Source of the DNA: Helicobacter ganmani
GTDB lineage: Bacteria > Campylobacterota > Campylobacteria > Campylobacterales > Helicobacteraceae
Direction of reading: 5' to 3'
Length of the DNA stretch: 64,000 nucleotides
NCBI RefSeq assembly: GCF_003364315.1
Contig: NZ_NXLS01000006.1
Coordinates: forward strand, 51,958-115,957
This document shows, in pieces, positions 1-12,845 of the stretch; the stretch's first letter is position 1, and every line of letters starts with the position of its first letter. The notes beneath the pieces are model-generated. The model had not been told where the DNA came from. It ran no database searches and saw nothing but the letters and a program-made list of their open reading frames with translations. The position numbers and the translations under genes are program-made.

Positions 1-840
1 TTTAATTTCCTTAAAGAATCCGTCTTTGCCTGCTTGAAATTTGATTCTATCTACATCTTCTCGTGCGCGGATACTCGCATCTACACTTACTGCATTGGAT
101 TTAATAGGCTTGATTGCGAGCATTTCTCCTTTGAGATTCCGTCCCACGCGTCCCGCAATGGGTTTAATGTATTCAAAAAGCTCATCGCCTTTATGCACGG
201 CTTGCATACAGATTTTTGGCGCGAAAGCTTCGGTAGGTTTTTGCGCTTCTGCACCAAGAATCTCGGTTTGTAGCTTTTGGTGAATTTTGAGTTCCCCATC
301 TTTCCCTTCTACGCTTGCGACGCCCGTGCCAATAGTTAGAATGGTTTTGGGAGAAATTTTACCCCTAATAAGTTCATTGATAAAAGCGTCAATTTGCGAG
401 GTGAGCTTGCCATATTCGCGGATTCCGATGAGATAATCTTGCAATATCATCGTTTTGTAAAGTTCTTGATAGATTTCAGATTTTAGCTCTTCGTGATGTT
501 TGATTTGATTGTTACAAAGCAAAACTGCGTGCAAAGCGGTGTTTTCGTTGGGAACAAGTTTGATTCCAAAGGTGCGCGCAGGTTTTTCGCTTTTTTTGCA
601 AATCTCAATCTTATAAAGCTGCTTAATGTCAATATTGGCGGTAAAATTAGAATTTTTATTAAAAAGGCTAATATCATTAACGGGCTTGTATTTGTTCTCG
701 CCCTTTTTGCTATAAAAGGTGCGGAAATCTAGTAAATAAAAGTCAATGTCTTCGCCAAAGCTTTTACGTTCTTGCAATAAAAGATTTCGCAAATTTTTAA
801 CATCATTGAAAACTTTATGTCCTTTTGATGTAAATGCCAT
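1..840 (-). CDS. FapA-type (DUF342) protein, 5' part only
   Basis: The reading frame is open from an ATG at 840 to the left edge, so only the first 280 codons are visible and the gene continues outside the window. The segment GRVGRNLKGEMLAIK and the following VDASIRA stretch resemble the beta-helical DUF342 domain of FapA-family proteins, which are linked to flagella or polar signalling. The long mixed alpha/beta N-terminal part is poorly conserved in such proteins. The start lies 14 bp after the hemerythrin stop codon, so the two genes are probably cotranscribed. The family call rests on motif recall, not on an alignment; a different DUF342-like surface or polarity protein is possible. Confidence 0.6.
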   Translation of the reverse strand, partial: MAFTSKGHKVFNDVKNLRNLLLQERKSFGEDIDFYLLDFRTFYSKKGENKYKPVNDISLFNKNSNFTANIDIKQLYKIEICKKSEKPARTFGIKLVPNENTALHAVLLCNNQIKHHEELKSEIYQELYKTMILQDYLIGIREYGKLTSQIDAFINELIRGKISPKTILTIGTGVASVEGKDGELKIHQKLQTEILGAEAQKPTEAFAPKICMQAVHKGDELFEYIKPIAGRVGRNLKGEMLAIKPIKSNAVSVDASIRAREDVDRIKFQAGKDGFFKEIK

Positions 841-854
841 TGTGTTTTTATTTC

Positions 855-1520
855 CTAGAATTGTTTAAAATATTTTTTCGCAAGTGCTTCAAAATTGTCC
901 TCATCATCTAAATTGGAATCACGATAAACAAGCGGTTGTTTGCAAACTTTGCACCGCACAAATGTGCCTTCTTCTTGCATAATTTTGTGCAAGGCGTCGC
1001 AGACTTTAAACTCTTTTAAGAGGCAGAGGCAAATGTATTTGTGCCACGGCTGGTGGGCTATGTCTTCTGTTTCGGCTAGAATTTTTGTTTTTTGCTCTAA
1101 ACTATAAGGAATTTCTTTGACATCGTGGAGCCTGTTGCGGTAGGATTCTATTTGTTTGTCTTCGGTTAGAATATGCGCAATGAGCCAATTATGCAAACAT
1201 TCATAAAATTCCCTAGCGGTATGTTCTATATCTTCTAAATCCATTAGCAGCATAGAAAGGTTGGAAACTAGCTCACGATGACGCGTTTTGTGCTGGTTCA
1301 AAAAAGGATAGCCAATGTGCTGCATATATTTTTCTTCGTCGTTGAAATGCTCTTTGGCGCTTTCAATGACGGCATTCATTCGTGATTCTAACTCTTGAGC
1401 TTTGTTGGGAGAAGCGCTTTTGACGAATTTTTTGGTTTCTATAAGTAATTGCATAAAAGCTTTATGTTGTTCGTCTAAATGTTGATTTTTAATGCTAAAT
1501 TCTTCACTCCACGCTAGCAC
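855..1520 (-). CDS. Bacteriohemerythrin
   Basis: A non-heme di-iron O2-binding protein with the family ligands in order: DEQHK near residue 19, HFNDEE near 59, two His in NQHKTRH, and WLIAHILTEDK near the end of the hemerythrin fold. A C-terminal extension of about 90 residues carries one CxxC (CKVC), possibly a metal or redox site. I place the start at the GTG at 1520 because an AGGGA element precedes it and a TATAAT-like -10 lies inside the longer frame that begins at 1577; the ATG at 1577 would add 19 residues not expected for the family. In Campylobacterota such proteins are proposed to protect or sense in microaerobic metabolism. It is followed directly by the DUF342 gene. Confidence 0.85.
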   Translation of the reverse strand: MLAWSEEFSIKNQHLDEQHKAFMQLLIETKKFVKSASPNKAQELESRMNAVIESAKEHFNDEEKYMQHIGYPFLNQHKTRHRELVSNLSMLLMDLEDIEHTAREFYECLHNWLIAHILTEDKQIESYRNRLHDVKEIPYSLEQKTKILAETEDIAHQPWHKYICLCLLKEFKVCDALHKIMQEEGTFVRCKVCKQPLVYRDSNLDDEDNFEALAKKYFKQF

Positions 1521-1724
1521 CGCTATCCCTTTTTGATTCCTTAATGTAAAGTATTTTAAAATTATAATATTTTGCACTTTAAATTTGCTTTTATAATATA
1601 AAGTTTATTTAATTATTCAAGATTCTGTGTGCAAGGACGAATCCCCTGACTTGTTATTGTTGGGTTGGCGTTGCAATCCACACTCTTGCAAAAAGAACTG
1701 CTCACAATGGAATTTCAAGGAATT

Positions 1725-4320
<2,596 letters not shown>

Positions 4321-4425
4321 GATTTTGTTGTAAATACGATTCGCACTTACGAAGAGCAAAGCAATGAAGCAATCTAAATAAGAATCTTGCAACTGCGATA
4401 ATGCGCGCCACAATGGGCGCGTTGG

Positions 4426-6624
4426 CTATTTAATTTTGGCTAAAATCGCATTGAAAGTCGCACTTGGACGCATAATTGCATCGCATTTATCGTCGTCTAG
4501 CTTGTAATATCCACCTAAATCTACTTTTGCACCTTGTGCGCTTAAATATTCTTGATGAATTCTCTCTTCATTCTCGCTTAATTCCTCTGCGATTCCTTTA
4601 AAAAAGTTCTGCAAAGCAGAATCGCTACTATCTCGCGCAAGAGATTGAGCAAAATAAAGTGCAAGATAGAAATGGCTTGTGCGATTGTCGTCTTCTCCTA
4701 CTCTACGTGAAGGGGCTTTGTTGTTGTCTAGCCATTCGCCAATCGCATTATCAAGGTTGTTTGCTAGAATCTGTGCTTGCTTGTTGCCCGTTTTTTGAGC
4801 GTAAAATTCTAGGCTTGCCTGTAATGCTAAAAATTCACCCAAACTATCCCAGCGCAAGTGGTTTTCCTCTACAAGTTGTTCTACTTGTTTTGGTGCGCTT
4901 CCACCTGCACCTGTTTCGAACATAGAACCGCCATTTAGCATTGGCACGACAGAAAGCATTTTTGCACTTGTTCCAAGCTCTAAAATTGGAAATAAATCGG
5001 TGAGATAATCTCGCAGAACATTTCCGCTAATGGAGATTGCATCTTTGCCTGCACGAATGAGTTTGAGCGATTCTAAACACGCTTCTTTTGGAGGTAGAAT
5101 CGCAATGTCTTTGCCTTTTTCTTTTAAGCGCGCCTCTACTAAATCTATCATAATTTTATTGCTTGGGCGTTTGGAATCTAGCCAGAAAATTGCCTTGTTA
5201 CCTGTTAAATCTGCGCGCTCAATCCCTAAATCAATCCAATTTTGCACCGCTTCAAATTTTGCTTGATTTGCGCGATAAATATCACCTTTTTCTACTTTGT
5301 GTTCTAGCAGAGTTGTGCCTTTTTCATCTACGATTCTAAAGATTCCATCTTCTTTGGCAATGAAGGTTTTATCGTGAGAACCATATTCTTGTGCTTTTTT
5401 TGCCATTAAACCGACATTGGAGACACTACCTAGTTGGCTAGGATTGAGTGTGCCATTAGCGCGTAAATCTTCAACAACGGCTTCGTAAATTGTTGCATAA
5501 GTTTTATCAGGAATTAGCGCATTGGTGTCGCGTTCTTTTCCTTCTTTATCCCAAAGTCTTGCACCATTTTTAAGCATTGCAGGCATTGAAGCATCTACAA
5601 TCACATCACTTGGAATGTGTAAATTTGTGATACCTTTGTCGGAATTTACCATAGAAAGTGGTGCGCTTTTGCTTAGGATTTCATTGTATTTTGCGAGAAT
5701 CTCTTGTCTTTTAGGGCTATTTTCTGCTTTGTTTAAAAGCTCACTAACGCCATTGTTGGGATTCACGCCAAGTTGTGTTAGTTCCTCTCCAAAAGAATCA
5801 AAAAGTTCTTTAAAATACACTTGCACTGCGTGTCCAAAAATCACGGGGTCGCTGACTTTCATCATTGTCGCTTTGAGGTGAAGAGAAAGCAAAATGTTTT
5901 CATTTTTGCACATTTCAATTTGTTTGGCATAAAATTCATCTAACGCCTTCGCACTCATAAAAGTTGCGTCCAAAATCTCATTTTTGTCTAACTTCAGATT
6001 GTCTTTTAGGATTTCTATGCCTGCTTTGCCGATAAATTCAATTTTAGCTTTAGTGGCTTCTGGAACTAAAATGGCTTTTTCATTGTCAAAGAAATCTCCC
6101 TTTGGCATATAAGAAACGCGTGTTTTAGAATTCTTGTGAAACTCTACGACACGATAGGGATTTTTTTGGGCATATTCTTTGACTGCTTTTGTGCAGCGGC
6201 GGTCGGAGTTGCCTTGTCTAAGCACCGGATTTACCGCAGAACCTAAAACCTTTTGGTATTTTTCTTTGATGGCTTTTTGCGCTTCGTTTTGAGGTTCATC
6301 AGGAAAATTTGGCACATCGTAACCTTTGGCTTGTAGCTCTTTGATTGTCGCTTTTAGTTGTGGAATAGAAGCGGAAATGTTGGGTGTCTTGATGAGGTTT
6401 GCGTCGGGTTGATTAACAAGTTCGCCCAAAATTGTAAGTGCATCTTTGACTCTTTGCGATTCCTTTAGGTTTTCTGGAAATTGCGCTAAAACGCGCGCAG
6501 AGAGAGAAATATCTGAAGTCTCTACAACAATGCCGACTTTTCCTAAAAATGCTTGAACAATAGGCAAAAAGGAGTAAGTCGCGAGGGCTGGGGATTCGTC
6601 TGTTAGGGTATAGGTGATTTTCAT
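4426..6624 (-). CDS. icd: Isocitrate dehydrogenase, monomeric NADP type
   Basis: Oxidative decarboxylation of isocitrate to 2-oxoglutarate. The 732-residue length and motifs [48 protein letters not shown] and [13 protein letters not shown] identify the monomeric (about 740-residue) class, unrelated in length to the 420-residue dimeric enzyme of H. pylori. The ATG at 6624 is preceded by AAAGGA; an in-frame extension to 6678 would include the promoter region, where a TATACT -10 lies at 6657-6662 on this strand. It stands alone, divergent from the WD40 gene. Monomeric Icd is typical of Campylobacter, so it helps place the organism. Confidence 0.95.
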   Translation of the reverse strand: MKITYTLTDESPALATYSFLPIVQAFLGKVGIVVETSDISLSARVLAQFPENLKESQRVKDALTILGELVNQPDANLIKTPNISASIPQLKATIKELQAKGYDVPNFPDEPQNEAQKAIKEKYQKVLGSAVNPVLRQGNSDRRCTKAVKEYAQKNPYRVVEFHKNSKTRVSYMPKGDFFDNEKAILVPEATKAKIEFIGKAGIEILKDNLKLDKNEILDATFMSAKALDEFYAKQIEMCKNENILLSLHLKATMMKVSDPVIFGHAVQVYFKELFDSFGEELTQLGVNPNNGVSELLNKAENSPKRQEILAKYNEILSKSAPLSMVNSDKGITNLHIPSDVIVDASMPAMLKNGARLWDKEGKERDTNALIPDKTYATIYEAVVEDLRANGTLNPSQLGSVSNVGLMAKKAQEYGSHDKTFIAKEDGIFRIVDEKGTTLLEHKVEKGDIYRANQAKFEAVQNWIDLGIERADLTGNKAIFWLDSKRPSNKIMIDLVEARLKEKGKDIAILPPKEACLESLKLIRAGKDAISISGNVLRDYLTDLFPILELGTSAKMLSVVPMLNGGSMFETGAGGSAPKQVEQLVEENHLRWDSLGEFLALQASLEFYAQKTGNKQAQILANNLDNAIGEWLDNNKAPSRRVGEDDNRTSHFYLALYFAQSLARDSSDSALQNFFKGIAEELSENEERIHQEYLSAQGAKVDLGGYYKLDDDKCDAIMRPSATFNAILAKIK

Positions 6625-6835
6625 AAAGATTCCTTTAATGTAGAATTTGTCGTTTGAGTATAACAAAGAATTGCGCAAATTTTGCTAATTTTAGTCAAGA
6701 TTCTTTTTACTTTCTTGATAAAATGTGAATTGTGTTGCACTTTGTAAAGTTTGTGGTAATAATTTCGTATTTACACACTTTGTTGAAATATCAAGAAAGT
6801 TATAAATTTAAAACGCAAATTTAAAGAGTTTAAAG

Positions 6836-6876
6836 TATAATAATAAATTATGATTTAGATTTGACAATTTTGTCAA
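6836..6876 (+). promoter_or_regulatory. Promoter and dyad upstream of the WD40 gene
   Basis: A TATAAT -10 at 6836-6841 is followed by a 7-bp inverted repeat, TTGACAA-TT-TTGTCAA, at 6861-6876, which would fall roughly 10-30 nt into the transcript and just before the AAGGAG ribosome site. It could be an operator or a small 5'-UTR hairpin. The function is inferred only from position and symmetry. Confidence 0.4.
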
Positions 6877-6890
6877 TTAAGGAGCACAGA

Positions 6891-9077
6891 ATGTTTCCTG
6901 TAAAAAGCAGTTTAAAATTAGTCGGTAGCGTTCTTGGAGTCGCAACAGATAAGGATTCCATTATTTGTATGGATAATTTTTATAATATCTCTACTTTTTC
7001 CAAAGAAAATAAAGTAATTGATAAAGTATTGCAACTTTCCAAAGAAGTTGAACCTTTACATCATTTTAGTAAAGCAGTTGCTATTTCCTATACGACTTCC
7101 AAAATTGCTATGGGTTTTGTCAAGGCAACCAAAGGTGTAGTGGTTACTACTACACCAGAGATTGCGCCTATTGCACAGCTTACTTGGCAAAAACTTGCAA
7201 TCTCTAAAGCTGCTTTTTCTCACGAAGATGATTATTTGGCAACAGGAGGTGAAGATGGGCGCGTGTTGCTGTATTCTGCCGACAATTATCAATTGGTTTT
7301 AAGTATGCCTCCTTTGCCTGATTACATTTCTTCTATTGCGTTTAGTCAAGACGAACGGCTAGTTTTTGCGGGTTGTTTTGGCAAAAGTGCAATGATTTTT
7401 GATGTGGTAAAAAATGATTTGGTTGCCACGATTAAGACGGAATCACTGATTGAAGACGCATTTTTTTATGCAGACAATACAAGATTGTTTTGCGTAACTA
7501 AAGAGGGGCAAACTTTGATTTATGATGTGTTGGAGCAAAAGTTTATCAAAGAAAATCTCTTAAAAGGAGCGTGGCTTACACGATGTCGCCCAATTGCAGG
7601 CGAGGAATTTGCTCTTGTGGGGGCAAAGGACAAACAATTGCGCATCATTGATTTAAGCGATAATACTTTAAGTGATTCTATTGCTCTTGAACATAGTGGA
7701 ATCACAACAATGAGAGTGGAGGATAACTTGCTTTATCTTGGATTTTCTGATGGAACAATAGATATTGCAGACCTCAACGAAGCCAAAGAAGAAATGCTAG
7801 AATTACTCAATAATAATGACCTTAAAGGTGCATTGGGCTTGATTCAGTCTAAAAATATCTTTTTGCAAACCTTAAAAGAGTATCGCACAAAACTAGAAAC
7901 TCTTTGGAAAGAAATGCTTGCAAAAGCTATTGATTTGCTTGCAAAAGACCAACTACAAGAAGCAACTGCGGTTGTAGAGCCATTTATGCTAGACCAACGC
8001 AAGAGAGAAGAGTTTGATTATTATTGGCAGCAAAAAGAAGCGGTGGCTAAATTTATGGACGCAATTGAGGCAAAAAACTATATGGAAGCTTATAAGTTAG
8101 TTGAACAAAATGCGTATCTAAAAGAAACAGTGGCTTATGCTAAGCTAGAAGAAACTTGGGAAAAATCTTTTGAAGTCTCTAAGAGATTGCTTTTCCAAGA
8201 TCCTCAAGGCAATTTAGTCAAAGCGCAAGACTTGTTGCGTCCCTTTGTAACGGTTAAATCTAAAAAAGATGTGGCAATGACATTGCTTAGAAATAGCGAT
8301 AAATTCGTGCAAGCCGATAAAGAATATAAGGCAAAAAATTTTGTAGAATATTTTAAACTATGCGATAGATTGCCTTTTTTGAAAGAAACTTTGATTTATA
8401 GAAGTGCAATGCTCATTGGAGACCAGATTGCACAACGTGTAAATGCTTGCGAGAATCAAAACGATTACACAAAAGCATTAGAGATTTGCAAACTGCTTGC
8501 TTCTATGTCACCCTTTAAAACGCTTGCAGACGAAAAGGCTAAGACGATTCAGATTAAACTAGATTTTGCACAAGCCTGCAAAGAGCGTAAATTAGCTGAC
8601 GCATTTAAAATGGCGGAAACTTACTTTGAATTACGTTCTATGCCAGAATACAAAAAGCTTTATGATGACTTTAAAAGATATGAGAAGATTGCCTTTGGGT
8701 TTGCTGCAACAGGTAATGGAAAGGCAACTTTGGATAATTTAAAAGATTATCTTTATATTGAATATTGGCGCGATAAAATCGCTGCAATTTTAAAGATTGC
8801 TTATCTCTCCGAGTTTATGCTTAATGCGCCCGGCAAAGAGGGCGCACAACCAGACATTTGCTGGAAAGAGACTTTTCAATATTATATTGAAAGATATGGC
8901 AAAGATGAGGAGATTAAAAAGTTAGCAAATGAAATCGGATTGCAAGATGTGTTAGATAGCATTCCTTTTGATGGAAATCCCAAAGGCTATTTGACAACAA
9001 TTGTAGCAGATTCCTTGTTGTGTATTGATAATCAACCTTTGCACCAACACGAAGAAAATGACAAAGAAGAACAATAG
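6891..9077 (+). CDS. WD40-repeat protein with helical C-terminus
   Basis: A 728-residue soluble protein. Residues 1-300 contain repeated beta-propeller-like units, for example DDYLATGGEDGRVLLYSAD, SSIAFSQDERLVFAGCFG and TMRVEDNLLYLGFSDG. From about residue 310 to the end it is Lys/Glu-rich and helical with no recognisable catalytic motif. No signal peptide is seen. The ATG at 6891 has AAGGAG 7 nt upstream; a TTG at 6861 would place the start inside the dyad and is less likely. The gene is 6 bp upstream of ispG, so the two are likely cotranscribed. A scaffold role is a reasonable inference from the fold; nothing in the sequence ties it to isoprenoid synthesis. Confidence 0.7.
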   Translation: MFPVKSSLKLVGSVLGVATDKDSIICMDNFYNISTFSKENKVIDKVLQLSKEVEPLHHFSKAVAISYTTSKIAMGFVKATKGVVVTTTPEIAPIAQLTWQKLAISKAAFSHEDDYLATGGEDGRVLLYSADNYQLVLSMPPLPDYISSIAFSQDERLVFAGCFGKSAMIFDVVKNDLVATIKTESLIEDAFFYADNTRLFCVTKEGQTLIYDVLEQKFIKENLLKGAWLTRCRPIAGEEFALVGAKDKQLRIIDLSDNTLSDSIALEHSGITTMRVEDNLLYLGFSDGTIDIADLNEAKEEMLELLNNNDLKGALGLIQSKNIFLQTLKEYRTKLETLWKEMLAKAIDLLAKDQLQEATAVVEPFMLDQRKREEFDYYWQQKEAVAKFMDAIEAKNYMEAYKLVEQNAYLKETVAYAKLEETWEKSFEVSKRLLFQDPQGNLVKAQDLLRPFVTVKSKKDVAMTLLRNSDKFVQADKEYKAKNFVEYFKLCDRLPFLKETLIYRSAMLIGDQIAQRVNACENQNDYTKALEICKLLASMSPFKTLADEKAKTIQIKLDFAQACKERKLADAFKMAETYFELRSMPEYKKLYDDFKRYEKIAFGFAATGNGKATLDNLKDYLYIEYWRDKIAAILKIAYLSEFMLNAPGKEGAQPDICWKETFQYYIERYGKDEEIKKLANEIGLQDVLDSIPFDGNPKGYLTTIVADSLLCIDNQPLHQHEENDKEEQ

Positions 9078-9083
9078 CCAAAA

Positions 9084-10175
9084 ATGGAATCTCACACTTT
9101 AAAATCGCGCTACAAAACAAAACAAATTGCAGTAGGTGATGTCCTAGTGGGTGGAGATGCACCTATTTCTGTGCAGAGTATGACTTATAGTAAAACAGCC
9201 GATTTGCAAGCAACAAAGAAGCAAATTGATTGTTTGCAGCTTGCAGGGTGTGATATTGTGCGTGTGGCAGTGAGCGATGAAGAGGACGCAAAGGCATTAA
9301 AAGCACTTAAAAGTATGATTTCTATTCCTTTGGTTGCAGACATTCATTTTCGCTATAAATTCGCCCTTGTTGCGGCAGAATCGGTAGATTGTGTGCGCAT
9401 TAATCCGGGAAATATTGGCTCAAAAGATAAAATCAAAGCAGTCGTCAATGCGTGTCAAGAGCATAGAATCCCGATTCGGATTGGTGTGAATGCGGGCAGT
9501 TTGGAAAAGCCCTTTGAAGTCAAATATGGCGCGACACCCAAAGGAATGGTAGAATCTGCATTATACAATATTAAGCTTTTGGAGGATTTTGGCTTTACAA
9601 ATCTCAAAATTTCCCTTAAGGCAAGTGATGTAGAGCGCACAATGAGTGCATACCGTATGTTGCGTCCCTTGGTAGAATACCCTTTCCATTTGGGCGTTAC
9701 AGAAGCAGGGGATTTGGAGTCTTCTATGATTAAAAGCTCCATAGCACTTGGTGGATTGCTTATGGAGGGGATTGGCGATACGATGCGCGTATCCATTACA
9801 GGCGAGCTAGAAAAAGAGATTGAAGTTGCGCGCGGAATTCTGCGTTATTGTGGGAGACAAAAAGAGGGAATTACTTATATTTCGTGTCCTACTTGTGGGC
9901 GTTTGCAGGCAGATTTAGTGCCGATTTTGAAAGAGTTAAAAGAGCGAATGCCCAAGATTAAAACGCCTATGCAAATTTCTGTTATGGGTTGTGCGGTCAA
10001 TGCCTTAGGAGAGGCTAAACATGCAGATGTGGCGATTGCCTTTGGCAGTGGCGATGGATTGGTGATTAAGCACGGCGAAATTGTGGGCAAATATAAACAA
10101 GAAGAATTGATTGATGTTTTTATTAAAGAAGTAGTAGAGACAGAAAAAGAGATTGCTAGAGGTCTTGAACAATAA
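9084..10175 (+). CDS. ispG: 4-hydroxy-3-methylbut-2-en-1-yl diphosphate synthase
   Basis: The penultimate enzyme of the MEP isoprenoid pathway; it converts MEcPP to HMBPP with a [4Fe-4S] cluster. The 363-residue bacterial-type protein has the N-terminal TIM-barrel start ([17 protein letters not shown]), [12 protein letters not shown] and RINPGNIG, and the C-terminal cluster ligands in [10 protein letters not shown] and [12 protein letters not shown], where two Cys, a third Cys and the Glu are all present. It begins 6 bp after the WD40 gene stop and converges on the secretion cluster with only 33 bp between, so no separate promoter is apparent. Confidence 0.97.
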   Translation: MESHTLKSRYKTKQIAVGDVLVGGDAPISVQSMTYSKTADLQATKKQIDCLQLAGCDIVRVAVSDEEDAKALKALKSMISIPLVADIHFRYKFALVAAESVDCVRINPGNIGSKDKIKAVVNACQEHRIPIRIGVNAGSLEKPFEVKYGATPKGMVESALYNIKLLEDFGFTNLKISLKASDVERTMSAYRMLRPLVEYPFHLGVTEAGDLESSMIKSSIALGGLLMEGIGDTMRVSITGELEKEIEVARGILRYCGRQKEGITYISCPTCGRLQADLVPILKELKERMPKIKTPMQISVMGCAVNALGEAKHADVAIAFGSGDGLVIKHGEIVGKYKQEELIDVFIKEVVETEKEIARGLEQ

Positions 10176-10208
10176 GATTCCTCGTCAAGCTTCTTTTGCG
10201 CATTGGAT

Positions 10209-11411
10209 TTATAACGTTTGTATTTGCATAGGTAATTCCCAAAGAGGCAGGAAAATTGCAAGAGCTAACCACAAAACCAAAGCACCCAAAGCAAGGACCA
10301 TAAGAGGCTCAATTAAGGCAAGCAAAGTTTCGCTATGTGTGGCGAGTTCTTCTTGATGTAGCTCAAGGAGAACTTCTAGGGATTCTAAAAACCCTTCTTC
10401 GTTTTGCGCTCCACAGAGTAATTGAACGCTTAGATTATCTAAAATACCACTTGCACTAAAGGCTTGTGCGATGGGGATTCCTCGCACAATCGCTTCAAAA
10501 ATTCTTTCGGTTTTTTGCTTAATTTCTGCATTGCTAAGTGCTTTAGATGAAATGTCTAATGCAGTTTGTAAAGGCACTTTGCTCTTGTAAAGCCAAAAGA
10601 AACTAAGTAAAAATTGAGAAAGTTGATAATAATGCAATACCGCTCCTAAATAAGGAATCTTAAGCCATAGTTTATCCATAAAACATCTAAACTTTTGAGA
10701 GGTTTTGTAGAATCTGTAAGTAAAAAATGCGATTCCACAGAGGCTAAGGAGGCTAAAGTAGCCATAGTCTAGCACGAGTGTGCGCATAAAAAGCAGACTT
10801 TTGCTCACAAGCGGTAAAGGCGCGTTGATATTTGCAAACAAAACTTCAAATTGAGGCAAAACAAATAAGGTAATACCTAGAAATACAATTACCATTATGA
10901 AGCTAACCAAAAGCGGATAAAGCAAAATTTTGGTCAAAAGCTTGCGATTCTTGTGCGCATTTTTGAGTTCAATGAGAATAAATTCTATGGCTTGTCCTAA
11001 CATATCGGCTTTTTGTCCGATTTCTAGCATAGAACAAATAAAATCTGAAAATCCTGCTTCTTTAAAGCTAAGCGAAAGGGATTTACCAGAATTAAGCGCA
11101 AAGAGTGCTTTGGCAAATTGCGCACTAAGAAAAGGATTTTTAGTATGCGTTTGGAGATTTTCTAAAAGCAAATTTAAAGGCAAATGCGCTTTAAGCCCGA
11201 GTTTAAGCTCGTAAAAAGCACTTAAAATTTCTTTTGTTTTAGGGGTTTGAAAGGCAAACAATTTGTCTTTTAGGCTAGATTGTGGCGTGATTTTGAGAAC
11301 AAAAAGATGTTGTGATTGGAGTTTATTTTCTAATTCACTTTGCGTTTTGACATTGTAGATTTTTGTTTGAATCTTGCCTTTTTGTTTGTATTGGACTCGG
11401 AATTTTGGCAT
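10209..11411 (-). CDS. Type II secretion / type IV pilus inner-membrane protein F
   Basis: A 400-residue GspF/PilC-family platform protein. It has the family layout: a cytoplasmic N-terminal domain, a duplicated T2SSF domain (residues about 65-190 and 265-390) and three hydrophobic segments (LLYPLLVSFIMVIVFLGIT, YFSLLSLCGIAFFTY, LMVLALGALVLWLALAIF). It begins immediately at the base after the E-ATPase stop codon, so the two are translationally linked. In Campylobacter the matching protein is CtsF of the natural-transformation machinery; that assignment here is inferred from the gene set. Confidence 0.88.
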   Translation of the reverse strand: MPKFRVQYKQKGKIQTKIYNVKTQSELENKLQSQHLFVLKITPQSSLKDKLFAFQTPKTKEILSAFYELKLGLKAHLPLNLLLENLQTHTKNPFLSAQFAKALFALNSGKSLSLSFKEAGFSDFICSMLEIGQKADMLGQAIEFILIELKNAHKNRKLLTKILLYPLLVSFIMVIVFLGITLFVLPQFEVLFANINAPLPLVSKSLLFMRTLVLDYGYFSLLSLCGIAFFTYRFYKTSQKFRCFMDKLWLKIPYLGAVLHYYQLSQFLLSFFWLYKSKVPLQTALDISSKALSNAEIKQKTERIFEAIVRGIPIAQAFSASGILDNLSVQLLCGAQNEEGFLESLEVLLELHQEELATHSETLLALIEPLMVLALGALVLWLALAIFLPLWELPMQIQTL

Positions 11412-12845
11412 TTATTTAACCACACGATAAACTTCACGCATATCCGTGACTCCATTTGCAATTAATTGATGAGCCTTTTGTTCTAATGTGAAATTTGGTG
11501 TTTGTTTCTCAAGTCTTTTTAAAAATTCTAGTTTGCTTATCCGATGATGAATGAAATCTTCTAAATCCTTACTAGCAAGCACAATTTCAGCAATTGCGAT
11601 TCTGCCTAAATATCCCGTGTGATTGCATAATTCGCAGCCTGATGTATCTTGTGGATTTAGCTTGGCGCACTTGCAGAGTTTGCGTAAAAGTCGCTGTGCG
11701 AGGATTCCACTAAGGGATTGTGCAATAAAATGCGGCTCTAATCCCATATCTTTTAGGCGCACAATTGTATCCAATGCGTCGTTTGTGTGTAGTGTAGCAA
11801 AAACCAAATGTCCTGTAAAAGCGGCTTGAATTGCGATTTGCAGACTTTCTTTGTCGCGCACTTCTCCTAGTATAATCACATCTGGGTCTTGGCGCAGGAC
11901 ATTGCGTAAGACATTTGCAAAGCTGACATTTTGGCTCATTGCCACTTGATTAATATGTGGCAAGCGATATTCCACAGGGTCTTCAAGTGTGATAATTTTG
12001 AGATTCCGCTCTTTTAAGATGTTTAGGATTCCATACATTGTGGTACTTTTGCCGCTACCCGTAGGTCCTGTAATGAGCACAAGCCCATAGGGTAAGTTAA
12101 AAAGTGATTGGATTTGTGTTAATTCTATCTCTCCAAAGCCTAAAGATTCTAAAGGCAAAAGAGTTTTGTGCTTATCTAAAATTCTAAGCACGATAGATTC
12201 TCCCTCAACTAAAGGCAAAGTAGAGACACGAAAGTCAAAGATACGAGGAAATCTATCAGAATGTAATAACTCTAGCTCAAATCGTCCATCTTGCGGGAGT
12301 TTGGATTCTGTCAAATTCAAGTGGGATAGCAGCTTAATGCTTGCGCTTAAAGGAGCAAAAAGCCATAACTCAAATGTGAAACATTCTACCAATACGCCAT
12401 CAATTCGGAATCGTACGCGCATAGAGTCAAAATCGCGTTCAAAATGCACATCACTTGCGTTTTTGGATACTGCAATTTGTAGCATTAGTTGCACTAGGCT
12501 TTGAATGCTTGAATCTTTTTCTTTGGATTCTTGATAAATTTCTTGTTGGATTTTCTTAAGTAGTTTTTGGAGCTGTTCTTCTTGCTCTAGCCACGCAAGT
12601 GTTTTCTTGAAATCGTCCAAGCCAATTTCGCCAAACTCTAAAATATAATCTTGAAAAAGACTTTGAATGGTGTCTTTGTGAGGATTATTGGAGGGGTTTA
12701 GCAAAGCAATTTCTAATGTATTTGGAGGAATCTCTTGTGCAATAATTGCGTTAAAATGTCGCATTTGTTTCACGCTAAGACGCAGTGCGGAATCCCTATG
12801 AATTTCTTGAATGCTCCAATGTTTTTGCGAATTTTGAGTAATCAA
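11412..12845 (-). CDS. Type II secretion / type IV pilus assembly ATPase E
   Basis: A 477-residue hexameric secretion ATPase of the GspE/PilB type. Walker A GPTGSGKST, the Asp box and Walker B in RQDPDVIILGEVRDKE, and the His box in TLHTNDALDT are all intact. A zinc-binding module with four Cys (CKCA and CELC) follows, as in GspE. The N-terminal domain is shortened compared with PilB. It overlaps the upstream SH3/TPR gene by 4 bp (ATGA) and abuts the F gene, so this is one operon. It most resembles CtsE-like ATPases by context. Intact motifs suggest a working motor. Confidence 0.92.
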   Translation of the reverse strand: MITQNSQKHWSIQEIHRDSALRLSVKQMRHFNAIIAQEIPPNTLEIALLNPSNNPHKDTIQSLFQDYILEFGEIGLDDFKKTLAWLEQEEQLQKLLKKIQQEIYQESKEKDSSIQSLVQLMLQIAVSKNASDVHFERDFDSMRVRFRIDGVLVECFTFELWLFAPLSASIKLLSHLNLTESKLPQDGRFELELLHSDRFPRIFDFRVSTLPLVEGESIVLRILDKHKTLLPLESLGFGEIELTQIQSLFNLPYGLVLITGPTGSGKSTTMYGILNILKERNLKIITLEDPVEYRLPHINQVAMSQNVSFANVLRNVLRQDPDVIILGEVRDKESLQIAIQAAFTGHLVFATLHTNDALDTIVRLKDMGLEPHFIAQSLSGILAQRLLRKLCKCAKLNPQDTSGCELCNHTGYLGRIAIAEIVLASKDLEDFIHHRISKLEFLKRLEKQTPNFTLEQKAHQLIANGVTDMREVYRVVK

